From positions 868,001 to 932,000 of the forward strand of contig BSDZ01000011.1 in NCBI GenBank assembly GCA_030268105.1: a DNA stretch of 64,000 nucleotides. The letters run 5' to 3'. The first letter of the stretch is position 1, and every line of letters begins with the position of its first letter. Below are positions 1 to 14,248 of this stretch, in pieces. The notes beneath the pieces were generated by a model that saw only the letters and a program-made list of their open reading frames with translations, ran no database searches and was not told the DNA's origin. The position numbers and the translations under genes were made by a program. The DNA is from Volvox africanus (Eukaryota; Chlorophyta; Chlorophyceae; Chlamydomonadales; Volvocaceae).

Positions 1-653
1 TCGCTCGTGCGACCCGACGGGCTGGCGCCCTCATCGTTGCTTGCCTCTCCGTCACTGTCTGGTGCCCGTGGCCGCCGGCCAGATAGCACGCTCCGCCGCA
101 CAGGTTGCTGAACTGGATTCGCCAGCGACAGATGCAGCGCCGTGAGCAGGTTCCCAATGAAGCTGATGACATCAGCCACCAGCATCGCCTCTGTCGCACG
201 CGTGGACAAGAGCACCTCAAGCACGCAGACCTGGCCTCTTGCGGGCCGAGAAAGATCGTAGATCGGGATATACAGCGCCTCTGCCAACCGCTCCAGCGCC
301 GCTTCTGCGCTCCACAAGACGATAAAAACGAGGAGAATTTAAGCAATGCAGCGAAATTAGGATTCCACGGGGCCTCGACAGAAAGCATATCTCTAAATTC
401 CTTTCACTAATCGTCTGTGGAACGCACGACCAAAACCAGTGACCAAATTGAGCTGCCTGGGCGTTCAGACCGGCCTGTTGCTCGACAAGCTCGGGGGTTG
501 CCAACCCCGCACAAAGACACACGCTTACCTGATAGCTGGCTCCGCGGATGCAGGGAGGGTGGCAAAATCCGCAGATTCTGGACAATCTGCACCGCTCCAG
601 AGCGCCATACCTTGCCCGGCATGGAGTTCCGGAAGAAGACGGGGCCTTGGCAA
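1..653 (-). CDS. NIN-like (NLP / RWP-RK family) transcription factor, internal fragment
   Basis: Two consecutive exons are visible, 529-653 and 1-304 on the minus strand, and the gene continues off the left edge. The first reads CQGPVFFRNSMPGKVWRSG, then VQNLRILPPSLHPRSQLSG, and ends at a GTAAGC donor. The second opens at a CAG acceptor and contains ALERLAEALYIPIYDLSR and GQVCVLEVLLSTR. Reading phase matches across the 224-base intron (1 out, 2 bases in). These segments resemble the GAF-like N-terminal region of plant and algal NLP/NIT2 proteins: the 'G-[RK]-V-W-x-S-G' block, the 'LP-x-HPR' block and the 'LPVYD...GVLEVL' strand. That region senses nitrate status in the family. The RWP-RK DNA-binding domain would lie beyond the edge and is not seen, so the family call rests on the sensor region alone. 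Confidence 0.55.
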
Positions 654-3258
654 CTGCAGTTTAACACCAGGGCAACAACAGGCAATGTTGGGAAGGCCCT
701 GATCATGTAGAACTGCAAGAAACGCCCGTCCCCTAAGTTATATGTCATCGATGGCGAACATTACAGACGCAAACGCCTCCGGTTGCCCACCAGGCGGCGC
801 ACCTTTTCGCTCGTAGGTCCTCGAACAGCGGGTCCAACACAATAGCCAGTCGCGGGTCTGCCCAGAGCTGAGGAGGGCACCGTGCAGGTCAGATTAAATC
901 ACTGGTATCGTCACGATATTTTAGTGCAAAAATGGTATCTGTCGTAAGAGAAAATGCACTATTCTGGCGGCGAAAGGTGCTTATCCATTCACGTTAGGAG
1001 AAGTTCGGCTTATGGTCTTACCGTTACTTCCAAACTGTTTGAAGGCGCCGCATCAAAACCGTCCGCCCCGACCCAAGTCTGCAAGCAACAGCCAACCAAG
1101 CGTTTGGCATTTGAGGGCCAACCTGACACTCAAATTCACAGCACAATCTCATTTAAAGTTTTCGATATTCAACGATAACAAAAGACGCTTTCATCGGCCC
1201 AAACGCCTTAGGTTTTGCGACACGCATAGCTCGCAGCCCTTGCCACATTCTAGGCGTTCAAGGTTAGCCGATATAGGAACACGCTGTAATAACTCATATA
1301 CAAACCTGGCATAAGCAGACATTTTGTGACTTCGAGAAACGTTCCCGCAGCTTCTCCAATATAGCCGCCAGCTTCGCACTCAACTCAATTTTCCACTGAA
1401 CGTCTGCGAGCTGCTGGAACTGTGGGTGTATACAATGGTTCACGAAAGCGGCGCCACACACCAGGCCTTGCATAGTCGACTGTATAGACTGCTGGGCCGC
1501 TGTTTGCTGGCTCTCCATTACTCAACTTGCCAGGCGCTACCCAGGCACCGTTAGGCAATGGATATCAAGTTTATCCACTCACTTTAGAACTATTTAGCTT
1601 CGCATTGTGTTTCAGGGAGAGCGGAAGACCTAGAGCCTGCGGCACATCCGGCAAGAACTTAAAGGCACCACTGAACTGTATTATCTTAGAAGTTTTTAAT
1701 GTCACTATTTAAGATAGAATGCTGAAATTGTTAACGCACGTCGTTAATCGAATCCCGTCAAAATGGAACGCTTGAAAGGACAGGTATACAAAACACACTT
1801 CGTTCATATAAAACACTATCCTATAAAACACAAACACTTGAATCGAGATGATAAAGTGCATTATTTGCTCTTTGGCTTCTCCGGAAGCGCCGTACCTCCA
1901 TGGAGAGTTGCAGAGATGCAGACCCCTCCCCATTACAGATAGAACTTGCCAGTAGTTGATGTAGCCGCGAATGACACGATATATTCCATGAAGCGTGTTT
2001 GCCAGTTATTCACCAGGTTCTGACTTCGGTGCTTCGGGCAACGCTCAATGCAATGAAACCCCATTAGGGCCCTAAATTGCTTGGAAACTTGGTACATAAT
2101 ACCAGCCGTTGTTGTGAACTTAGAACCCTCGCCAAGGCCACGCCATCCTGGGATAGGAGCTGTAATCGTCGGGCTCCTCGCGTGACCCCACCGCACGTAC
2201 TTGTCGCCCTCAGTAACACCTTACCTACGAGAATCGTTACGATTTCAGAAGAAACATGGTGCCTATAGAGGATGGGAGAATGTTTTGCAGCACGGCGCGG
2301 TGAGATTAATTAGCCGCAGCGGGCAAGACTAGTGGAGCCACTGCTTTGTCCGGCTGTCCAGTCCGGGTTCATCATATAAGCATCATTTCGATAATTCTCC
2401 ATCGATGCAGCAATCGTAGTACATTGCAAACGGGTGCTTCTGGCATTGATCTGGCACACGTGCCTCACGACAGCCCTCAAAACAACGTGGCTTGCTCAAC
2501 CGTTACATATTGCGGTTAACACCAGGCATTCGACCAACAAGGCGCTCCGGTCCATACCACCGAAAACCCGGGCAGGACCCGTCGGGCCCATGGGCCACTG
2601 GCGCTGGACCGGCGCACAGCCCCCAACTTGCTCCCTGCCCGCAAGGAATTCAAGATATTAATACTTGAGAAATCCCCGTCTATATTATCGCACTTCTTCG
2701 TGATAGGCTTAAAAATCACATATAAACACATTTTTAACCTCTCTCGGGCTGGGGAATCGAAGTCTGCAGCCGCCTGGGAACACAATAGCCCGTAGTACGC
2801 GCCATGCCCTCGCGCCGGTATCATTTTCCGCAGAAAGGATCATTTTCAACACCACCACTGCCAGCATCAATGGATTGGGAACGCGGCCTCCTATGCCATA
2901 ACGAACCTTTCTAGGCAAGCAGTTCCTTCGAACCAGAATAACAGCGCTTCTAAGGCTAAGGACCTACTACGCAGCGCCAGGTCACCAGGGGCCCGGGAAA
3001 GGGCCCCCTTGTTCAGGCTCTTCTCCTCACCCTCCCAATTAAGACGCGCTCGCACCGCTGCACCCTCTCAGCTGGTTTATCCGAACAGTGCCATCGAGTA
3101 GAAAACGCACAGGACTCACCTCGTTGAATCCTAAGCGCCTTTGCACAGCCGTAATCGAGCAACGCTTGTCTCCCCAGTTCGGGACATCAGGCTGCTGCCG
3201 CTTCCCACAGCTCCCCGGTCTGAGTCTGCAGCCTACTTCTTGTCCAATCGCAGCCCTT
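654..3258. other. Region without a confident gene
   Basis: Upstream exons of the NLP-like gene are expected here. The only candidate is a minus-strand ATG-initiated reading frame at 1294-1518, with MESQQTAAQQ at its start and a helical IELSAKLAAILEKLRERF segment. It could be an N-terminal exon but cannot be joined with confidence. The rest, including the 3' flank of the Nudix-PHPT gene at 2.9-3.25 kb, has no splice-consistent coding sequence that I can recognise. Confidence 0.3.
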
Positions 3259-5552
<2,294 letters not shown>

Positions 5553-6031
5553 GTCTACAGAATACTGGAAAAACTTTGGCAAGCCACAGCTTTTTTGAAT
5601 GACGCTGTGGTTTTTAAACGGTAGCTAACGCGGTCGAACTTCACATAAAACATTTTTGTTGCTTGCTTGTTAACGAGGGAAGTCGGGATCTAGGAGACCA
5701 GGATTCAGCAGAGAGTATAAGATAATCATTCTGGTGACCGCTTAACCGTGCATTAAATGCATGCATTATGCATAAAGTTGTACCTGGTCCAGCGGATGAA
5801 TGACCAAATTTTACTAAACCTTTTGCGAAGGGCCGATGATGTAGGAATCCCGTGAGGCGTACAGATGCCGATGCCGATGATGTACCTCGCTCCAAGACGT
5901 TATGTCGCTGGATAGTAATGATAACCTTGCGTGTGTTGATAAATACGTCTTGTCCTTGATTGGATTGCAGAAACATTTCAGACATAGGTAGATGCAGCCC
6001 TAAAACTCGTTGTTGGCCGACCGACACAAAC
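5553..6031. promoter_or_regulatory. Divergent intergenic region between Nudix-PHPT and UBA5
   Basis: These 479 bases separate the start codons of two divergently oriented genes, so both 5' UTRs and promoters must lie here. No clear TATA box or other motif could be assigned. Reading frames crossing the interval on the minus strand lack family resemblance. Confidence 0.3.
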
Positions 6032-9000
6032 ATGGAGAGCATTAGTTCGGTCGATCCATCTCTTGCATCGGTGCCCAGTGATGAATCAACGCTCAGCGTC
6101 CCGTCTGAGGAGAGCCAGGCGAAGAGGGAGCTGGAGCTCCTTGCAAGGAACGTACAGTATCTCGATACAGCCCTCATTCAAACTAATGTTGCAAGGGTAA
6201 GATGCATTGCCAGATTACTAGCCGGTTATACTTCAGTCCGGGAAAGGCAGATCGTGAGAGTCTCATGCCGACAGCTAACGTCACGAAGGGGGCAACGCTG
6301 TGCTACGTAAGAAAATTTGAGGCGATTTGGTTAATTGTCTTCAATTATGAGTCTGCACTGGGGGCACCTGCGTCCTTAGCCGGCTGCCTCGTCAGCACGT
6401 ACCGTACCACCTTTCCTCCACGTATCTCCGTGCTCCCCGTTGGTGTGCATGTTACTTGGCGCTTGCGGGTTTCAGCTTTCGCAGCAGGTCGCCCACATCA
6501 CTGGTGCATTGAAGTCTACACTGGCTAGGTGCGTGGGACCTCAGTTCAAATCGGGGTTTTGGAAACCGGTCAGGGGTCAGGGATATCCCAGTTGCTTCTT
6601 ACACGGTAAAAGAACACGGTCAGGTGTAGCTTCACGGTGCAGCGGCTTTGCGACGGCAGTCCGAAGCAGACCGTACGGCCAATTGGGGCCATCCATTATA
6701 CCACTGAAACAACAGACACGGCGATTTTTAATCACCAGCAGCATCGTCGCTGCGGACCGGGCTTCCTGGCCTGGGGCATTGTAATGGATGGTTCTTTCCC
6801 CCTCCCTGTGGTGGTGCCCACGTGTACCTCGATGAACCCCTTCCACTGCCAGGCTCATGTTTACGCTCGCGTGCGTACCATCGCAGGACGCTAGAAGCAG
6901 CTTGCCCACATAACCCAGTGCTAGCCCACATGGTCACTCTCAGCGCCCCGCTACTGGCGATACACGGGCACCATGCCGAAACTAGGCCATGTGTGTTTTG
7001 GGATGAACTGTGCCGTAACGTTACGGTGCGGTTACTGGAAGAGGGCAGGCAAAAGACTAGATGAAAAGATATGAGACGGGTGAACTGTGCCTTGGAAGAG
7101 GGCATATGTAAGAGGAGGGCGCGCATGTGTGCACGCATGTGCGTCCATTTTTCACTCGTATACTATTTGCGCATCTATTACGCGCACCGTGCCAAGTTGA
7201 ACTTACTTATCAAGTTGGTTCCCAACATGCTGCCGGCCCTCGAGCCGGTTGCAGGGTCACCGGGCAGGGAATCACGGAGGTTGCCGCGGCAGCAGGGGTG
7301 GCGGCTCAGGATGGACCAGGACCATCCTCGAATGGTGCTGATGGTACCGAAGTGGGGGCCGCTAAACCCCTCGACACAGTGGCGCCGCCAGGGCTAGCCC
7401 CCGGCGGCGTCACCGGGCGAGCTAAGGTTCAAAAGATGAGCGCTGAAGTGGTGGACTCCAACCCCTACAGCCGGCTCATGGCGCTGCAGCGGATGGGCAT
7501 TGTGAAGGACTATGAGCGCATTCGCAACAAGACGGTGGGCGAGATCTACCACATTGACGTCTCCAAAATATGAATGATGGAACACTGGGTGTAAAATACG
7601 TAGGAGAACCTCCTCGCCACACTAAGGCCTACTTGCGGTTTGGTTGGGGGGGGACAAGGATTGCGGCCATGGAGGAAAGAGCGGGATGCATCTGGATTCT
7701 CGCTCATTGTACGGAAATCGTAAAAAATTGTACGGAAATACGAAAATAACCCGAGGTTATGGATGGTTTGCGCCTAGACTCTTGTAAAGTGGTGAACTTG
7801 TTGAGTGAGCGATACATGTATAAGAGGAGAATGAGAAGGAACAAAGAAGTAATACCGCGAGAGTATTACTTCTTTCTTCCTTCTCATTCTTTCCTTTTTA
7901 AACGAGCTTCGTCGCTTGTGTGGGCTTCCAGGCATTTGTCGGATCTTTGCAGCTTATCCCTTGGGCCTTCGACGGCCATCTGTCTGGTGCACCCGTGCAG
8001 GTGGCGGTGGTGGGAGTGGGCGGTGTTGGCAGTGTCGCGGCAGAAATGTTGACCCGCTGTGGTGTGGGACGGCTCCTCATCTACGACTACGACAAGGTGG
8101 AGCTGGCCAATATGAACCGGCTGTTCTTCAGGTGCCTTAGGTTGATCTGGGTTGATCTGGGTTGATCTGGGTTGATGAACGATCTGGAGAATTGCAGATG
8201 TGCGGGATAAGGAAGGACAGGGTAGAGTTGAGGAAAGGCATTTAGGTAAATGTTCTTCAGTTTTAGCAAATGCAAAGTGTGGCGCCAGTGCGAGTGCGAG
8301 TGCGAGACGCGCTCGGCAGAGAGTTCGTGCGTTACTATATGATGCCAAGGAGGTTTCGCGCTTCCCTGCTACAGCTTCACAACAGTCCTTAATGTTGGAT
8401 TGCCTCTCAGCTGGCAGCCTCTTTCTTTATATTCTCACATCTCTTTTCCGGTTTTATTTCTTGGAGTCGGTGGTTTTATTTTTGTTTCAAGGTGGCACAT
8501 GCTCGCGCTACCCACTCCACGCTACCCACTCTTCATCTCTGCAGACCTGAGCACTGCGGAATGACCAAGACGGACGCGGCTCGTAAAACGCTTCAGGCAA
8601 GCCACAGCTCCTCCCGGCTCGTATGGAGGGCGCTGGGGAGGGCTCGGCGAACGGAGTTGGTCGGCAGGCGGGCGGCGCAGCAAGTGTGGCGTTTAGTGGG
8701 CCCCTTGTGTGAATGATCATGCTAGAAGGCGCGGGCGGGTGTTGACCTGGCTTTCCCTGCCGCTCCAGTGTGCCCTTATACCTCTTATATCTCTTTTATG
8801 TCGGGCTGAATCAGGTTCTCGACCACCTGAATATGCCTGTGTGCCGCGCAGGAGATAAACCCCGATGTGGAGGTGGAGAGCTACACTATGAATATCACGA
8901 CGCTGAAGGTGGAGGCAGTGGGGCTGCTGACAGGTCTCCCCATAGGCTGGGCCGACGAGTAGGGTAGGGGCCGGCGGGAGTGTCTCTCACCTCAACGGGA

Positions 9001-12000
9001 TGGTGACTGGAAGGTGTTTCCTTTTAAAATGATGCCGATGCGGGTGTGACCTGTGAATGGTTCAGGATGCTAGGCTTATGGCGGGTGCCATGCGCGTGGT
9101 AATGGCAGCAGAAAGAGTTTTGGCCGGGGCTGGGGCCGGGGCCGGGGCTGGGGTCGGGGCTGGGGTCGGGGCCGGGGCTGGGGCCGGGGCTGGGGTCGGG
9201 GCTGGGGTCGGGGCCGGGGCTGGGGTCGGGGCTGGGGTCGGGGCCGGGGTCGGGGCTGGGGCCGGGGCCGGGGCTGGGGTCGGGGCTGGGGTCGGGGCTG
9301 GGGCCGGGGCTGGGGTCGGGGCCGGGGCTGGGGTCGGGGTCGGGGCTGGGGCCGGGGCTGGGGCTGGGGCTGGGGCCGGGGCTGGGGTCGGGGCTGGGGC
9401 TGGGGCTGGGGCTGGGGCCGGGGCTGGGGTCGGGGCTGGGGTCGGGGCCGGGGTCGGGGCCGGGGCTGGGGCCGGGGCTGGGGTCGGGGCCGGGGCTGGG
9501 GTCGGGGCCGGGGCTGGGGCTGGGGCCGGGGCTGGGGTCGGGGCTGGGGCCGGGGCCGGGGCTGGGGTCGGGGCTGGGGTCGGGGCTGGGGCCGGGGCTG
9601 GGGTCGGGGCCGGGGTCGGGGCCGGGGCTGGGGTCGGGGCCGGGGCTGGGGCTGGGGCCGGGGCTGGGGTCGGGGCTGGGGCTGGGGTCGGGGCTGGGGC
9701 TGGGGCCGGGGCTGGGGTCGGGGCTGGGGCCGGGGCTGGGGCTGGGGCCGGGGCTGGGGCCGGGGCTGGGGCCGGGGCTGGGGTCGGGGCCGGGGCTGGG
9801 GCCGGGACTGGGGCTGGGGTCGGGGCTGGGCCGGGGCTGGGCCGGGGCTGGGGTCGGGGCCAGGGCCGGGGCTGGGGTCGGGGCCGGGGCTGGGGTCGGG
9901 GCCGGGGCTGGGGTCGGGGCCGGGGCTGGGGCCGGGGCTGGGGCCGGGGCTGGGGTCGGGGCCGGGGCTGAGGTCGGGGCCGGGGCCGGGGCTGGGGCCG
10001 GGGCTGGGGTCGGGGCAGGGGCAGGGGCCGGGGCCGGGCGCGTGAATCTTAACGACCCTATCATCCAGTCATCTGTCGTTGGCGGTTTCGACAGATCTCT
10101 TTAACCAATTTTACCCATCTGGCTAGCTTGACGATTCGACATCTTTTTTGACCTCATTTGTTTGGTAATTAAGTTATTTGGCCATTCTGTTCTCCTTCCG
10201 GTGCTCCCCCTGCGCCCACACTCTTGTCTCTTCTCTTCCTCGCACTCCCTCCCTCCCTGGCACTGCACTCCCTTCATTGGGTAATCAGGGCTTCGAGGCG
10301 TTCAAGTCCTCCCTACTCGGCCCCGACGGCAACTCACGAGTGGACTTGATTCTCAGCTGTGTCGACAACTACGAGGCTCGCATTACCATCAACCAGGTGA
10401 TCAATAGCCAAGCAGGTGACCACTGAACTCCCTCATTCAACGGACGTGCTTTCTGCTAGTGACCATGTCGCCGTCTACGTTGGTACGTGCCCTCGTATGT
10501 CCCCTCGTACGTGCCCTCACGTCAGCTGGCCCCAAGTGACGTGCGGTCAACCTCTGCGGCCCCCACCTCCGCCTTTTCCCCGTCCTGCTGTGTTTGTGGG
10601 GGCCTACTGATAGCGCAGATGGTGTGCCCTCTTCATTACGGAACCGGGATAGCGTCCTGATAGGCCTGATCACATTCCCCGCTCCCTGTGCATCCCTGTG
10701 CACCCTCAGGTGTGTCTGGAGCTGAAGCAGAACTGGATGGAGAGCGGCGTCAGCGAGGATGCGGTGTCGGGGCATATCCAGGTGCGGACCTGGTGAATGG
10801 GGATGAAGGGGTGGTGGGATATGGATGAGGTGGTGCGGAGGTTGTGCAGGAGGGAGGCATAGGGCCACTCCACTATGAGGGTGGCCGTCCGGAGGGCTAC
10901 TGGGCCATAGGAGGAAAGGGCGGGTAGATTGAGTCCTAATCCCAACTACGTTTAGCGTGAACCCTATCACGATCACCACCATAACCATCACCACCATCAC
11001 CACCATCATCACCATCACCACCATCACCACCACCACCATCATCACCACCACCACCATCACCACTACGAAACCCACCTACTCAGTAATTCTCTCTTCCGGT
11101 TTGCGGATACGTTACTGAGTGCCCACGTCGGGGTGGAGTACGTCCCCATATCGTACCGTTGTACCACCGCTACGTCCCGGCCCGGCCTTTCCGTCCTCGC
11201 GGGTGTCTGGTTCCCCCTCACACATGCCTACTGACTGTTACTCGGCTTGTGTCCTTTCTCCCCCCTCGCGCCGAGTCCATCGCGGTCGGTCGTGCTTTCC
11301 AGCAGCATTTATAGTGGTACTATGCCTCGGTTATTCGACTTGCCCCCCAGTCCATCATCTTCTTCCCACCCGTGTGCCCTGACTGGCTGACCGCACGTCG
11401 AAACTTATGAGCGAGCGGGGCATGCGTACCTCATGGCCCCTCTGCGCTGCAATCGTTCCCATCGATTTTTCCCCTCCCTTTCTCCGCACCTCCCGCCGGC
11501 CTCCTCTCGCGCCCAGACTCTGATCCCCGGTGTCACAGCGTGCTTCCAATGTGTGCCGCCCCTGGTGGTGGCGTCCGGCATCGACGAGCGCACACTTAAG
11601 CGCGAGGGTGTGTGCGCCGCCTCGCTGCCAACCACCATGGGCATCGTGGCGGGTCTGTTGGTGCAGGCGGCGCTGAAGTACATGCTGGACTTCGGGAGTG
11701 TCTCGGGGTGAGTGGGGTTGTTGGTTTTTGGGAAAGGATACGGCAAGGTGCAGTTTTGAATTTCCGGCCATGGTCGTTTGTTCCTGGAGCTAGGTAGCGC
11801 TTCGTGTTGTGTTTACTGCATCAAACGAGCATTCGTCATAAGAAAATATGTTCTATGTCTGTGTTAGCTCGTGGCAAAGGTATTTTTGTAATCGTGTTTA
11901 AATTGCAAGCAAGGACGCATGGCTGTGTGTTGATGATGATGATTATAATGAGGATACATTCGTGTCACGAGCGCACGTATATTCAACTCACATCGTGCGT

Positions 12001-13356
12001 TGGACAGACGTTGAGAGCTATATGCCGTTGGTCGTCCACACCGCAAACATAGGATGCATCTGTGTGTTTGGAAAGTGGTAGCGTTGGCCTTCTTGGTTAT
12101 GCGCCTTATTGAAGTGACTGATGAAGAGAAGATCGACTGGCGCTGTTTTTCGGCCTTTCGCCTGGCTGGCTCAACCGCTCACCCGTGATGCGATGTTATC
12201 TGATCGGAAGTGGTGCGTTTCCGCACCGGCCCGCAGGTACTTGGGCTACAACAGTCTGAAGGACCACTTCCCTACCATGGAGATCAAGCCCTCGGAGGCA
12301 TGCGTCAACTCGCTCTGCTGCCAGCTGCAGCGGGAGGAGGAGGCACGGAGAAATAGCCCTGAGGCGCTGGAAGCACTCGCAGCGGCGACAGCGGCGGCGG
12401 CCGCCGCCGCTGTCGCCGCTGCGGCGGCGCCTCTGCACGAAGAGAACGAGTGGGGCATCGAAGTGGTGAGATGGGTTAGCGAGTGGAGGGCGGCGGAAGG
12501 GCCGAGTGCGTGGACGTCGGACGTTGGACACCATGGCGTATTGTGACACGTCCTTTGAAGGGCATCAGGCGTCTCTTGAAGAAATTGGGGGTGCGGAACG
12601 ATGGATGAAAGTTCTGAGCCAGCCAGATGGCATATGAAGCCGGAACTGTTGCAGCGGGACATAAGGAACGGGGACCCGCGCCTCAATGCGCATGAATGGG
12701 AGGGGGACGCCCCGTGACTGCGAGTGGATGAGACTGCCGGTGGGTCTAGGGGAACAAAGCCAGAAAGCAGCCGACTCAGTTAGGTGCTCTGGCACCAGGT
12801 AGGGCATCAGCCTCACTTCGGGTAAGGTCCTTAACAGGTTTGTATGAGGAAGGGGGCAGGGTCAAGTGCGTTCAGTACGTTGGCTTGGCGCAGGAATGGG
12901 GCATAGATATGTTCCCGTCATGCTGTGCAGAAGCGTCGTGCCAGCAGCGGGCTCTACTGCTGGTGGCAGTGTGCTGATGTTTGATTTGTAGCTGCTGCAG
13001 CTGACCTATACGGACCACATTCCCTCTCCATGTTTCGGGTTACGTCGCAGGTCTCGCAGGATGAAACCCCCAGCATTAACCCCGCCGCCGCCACCGTGTC
13101 AGCCCCCACGCCGGCGCCGACGCCGTCATCTGTTTCCATCTCCGACCTCACCGAGCATCGGCCCGCTGCCGCAGCGGCAGCCGGCACCGGCACCACCGCG
13201 GCGACACTGGCCGCAGGTGTGGAGTTCTCAATGCCTACGGAACGAGGGGTAGATGCGGTGACATTGGCGGCGGAGGGTATCGGGCAGGTGGAGGCCACAA
13301 CTGAGGACCTCATGCAGCAGCTGTTGAGCCTCAGTGCGGGCGGGCGGTCTCTATAG
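6032..13356 (+). CDS. UBA5: Ubiquitin-like modifier-activating enzyme 5 (UFM1 E1)
   Basis: Eleven phase-consistent exons: 6032-6196, 6488-6528, 7255-7534, 8001-8131, 8545-8596, 8852-8908, 10289-10396, 10710-10781, 11517-11707, 12237-12465, 13051-13356; 543 residues. UBA5 adenylates UFM1 and carries it as a thioester before passing it to UFC1. Visible landmarks are [20 protein letters not shown], the nucleotide loop [57 protein letters not shown], the zinc pair Cys311/Cys314 (ACFQCVPP), and catalytic Cys335 in [14 protein letters not shown]. The UFM1-interacting motif EWGIEVV and a C-terminal [10 protein letters not shown] segment, matching the UFC1-binding tail, are also present. The first two exons form a helical N-terminus ([19 protein letters not shown]) and are less certain; otherwise translation could start at Met 7436. 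The intron after 8596 uses a GC donor. A polyalanine run lies in the tenth exon. Confidence 0.93.
7828..7890. repeat. Intronic inverted repeat with 28-bp arms
   Basis: Arms 7828-7855 and 7863-7890 are complementary with one mismatch and flank a 7-base CGCGAGA loop. It lies in the UBA5 intron 7535-8000. It could be a miniature-element remnant or a foldback that forms in the pre-mRNA. Confidence 0.85.
8141..8176 (+). repeat. Short tandem repeat of GTTGATCTGG
   Basis: Three exact copies and a partial fourth lie a few bases downstream of the UBA5 donor at 8132. Confidence 0.9.
9123..10038 (+). repeat. GGGGCC/GGGGCT/GGGGTC hexanucleotide array
   Basis: About 915 bases of almost pure 6-base units, GGGG followed by CC, CT or TC in irregular order, fill most of the UBA5 intron 8909-10288. 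Every unit has a G4 run, so the array could form many G-quadruplexes on the sense strand and in the transcript. Period 6 keeps both strands open. The plus frame reads Gly-Ala/Val-Gly and the minus frame reads Pro-Ser/Pro-Gly/Pro-Asp, and I treat these long frames as artefacts. A few units are shortened or changed near 9790-9860. Confidence 0.97.
10966..11066 (+). repeat. CAC/CAT trinucleotide microsatellite
   Basis: An imperfect run of CAC and CAT triplets occupies the UBA5 intron 10782-11516. Confidence 0.9.
12378..12423. repeat. 46-bp perfect palindrome inside a UBA5 exon
   Basis: The bases on either side of 12400/12401 are exact reverse complements for 23 positions, with no spacer. The palindrome encodes part of the alanine-rich run after SPEALEAL. 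Confidence 0.95.
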
Positions 13357-14248
13357 AGATTAATTTAGGGCCTGTATGTTGGTCGGTCAGTGTCACAGCG
13401 CAGGCCATTATAGAGGACCGAATCATGGCCCGCGGTTGAGCTTCTTTGAGGGGCCCGGAGGCAGGGGAAGCTGAACCGACTGGCAGGGTTGGCAAAGGAC
13501 AAGAACAGAGATTCGCAGGTTGTTGAGGGTGTCCAATACAAATTGGGATGCGCGGGTTTGCACCAATTTCGTAATATGTTTATTTGTGTGTGTTTCTGTC
13601 GTAGGGTTTCAGTACGCAAGGTAAGGGTCACACTGGGAGGAAAGAACTGGACGGGGGGTGAGGGACGGGCGATGATGATACCGTACCGAAGGGTTGGTTG
13701 GAATGGATACGGCTGGATGCGCATCAGGAACACGGTGTCGCGTATGAAGCGTATGGAGCCTCCTGGGGGAAGGGAAATCAGGGAAGGATCGGAACTCACC
13801 AGGTGTTGACCACCGAGGCACCGTGCTACGTTGAAGGCACGGCTAGGCTCTGAGGTTGCTGGATGGTTTCGGGCTTCCACGGGTCCATGGAACCGTATTG
13901 ACCTCACCATTTGGGTGTCATGTCCCAGAGACCGGGTTTTCTGAGACACGTCCAACAGGATGAGGAAACCTGGTCTGGATGCCGGTTTGGGATATCAAAT
14001 AGATTGAAAGCTGTTGTGTCGAATTTATCGCCAGGGGGAAGTTGGGGGAAGTTGGGGGAGAGGGGCCGTGGGCACGAACACGGGGTTTGGAGCCGCTAAG
14101 CAGGGAAGCTGTGATAGATGCCCTTCCACCCCAGGTAGTGTGCTTATCGGGAATGAGTCTCTGACCGCGCCTGGCTGCCAGGCGTGTGTGTGCTTCAGGG
14201 TGTAAATAGAGCCGGCAGCGTGATTCGTAAACTCCCCTCCCTTTCCAG
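13357..14248. other. UBA5 3' flank and spacer
   Basis: The UBA5 3' UTR must lie here. A possible first exon of the next gene may begin at the ATG at 13920 (MSQRPGFLRHV), but its donor phase does not fit the exon at 14249. Nothing else is recognisable. Confidence 0.3.

Noticed and set aside
9024..10064. Long open frames on both strands through the GGGGCC-type array (Gly-Ala/Val on plus, Pro-Ser/Gly/Asp on minus)
   Set aside because: They follow from a 6-base period without stop codons, lie inside a UBA5 intron, and have no codon or domain signal of their own.
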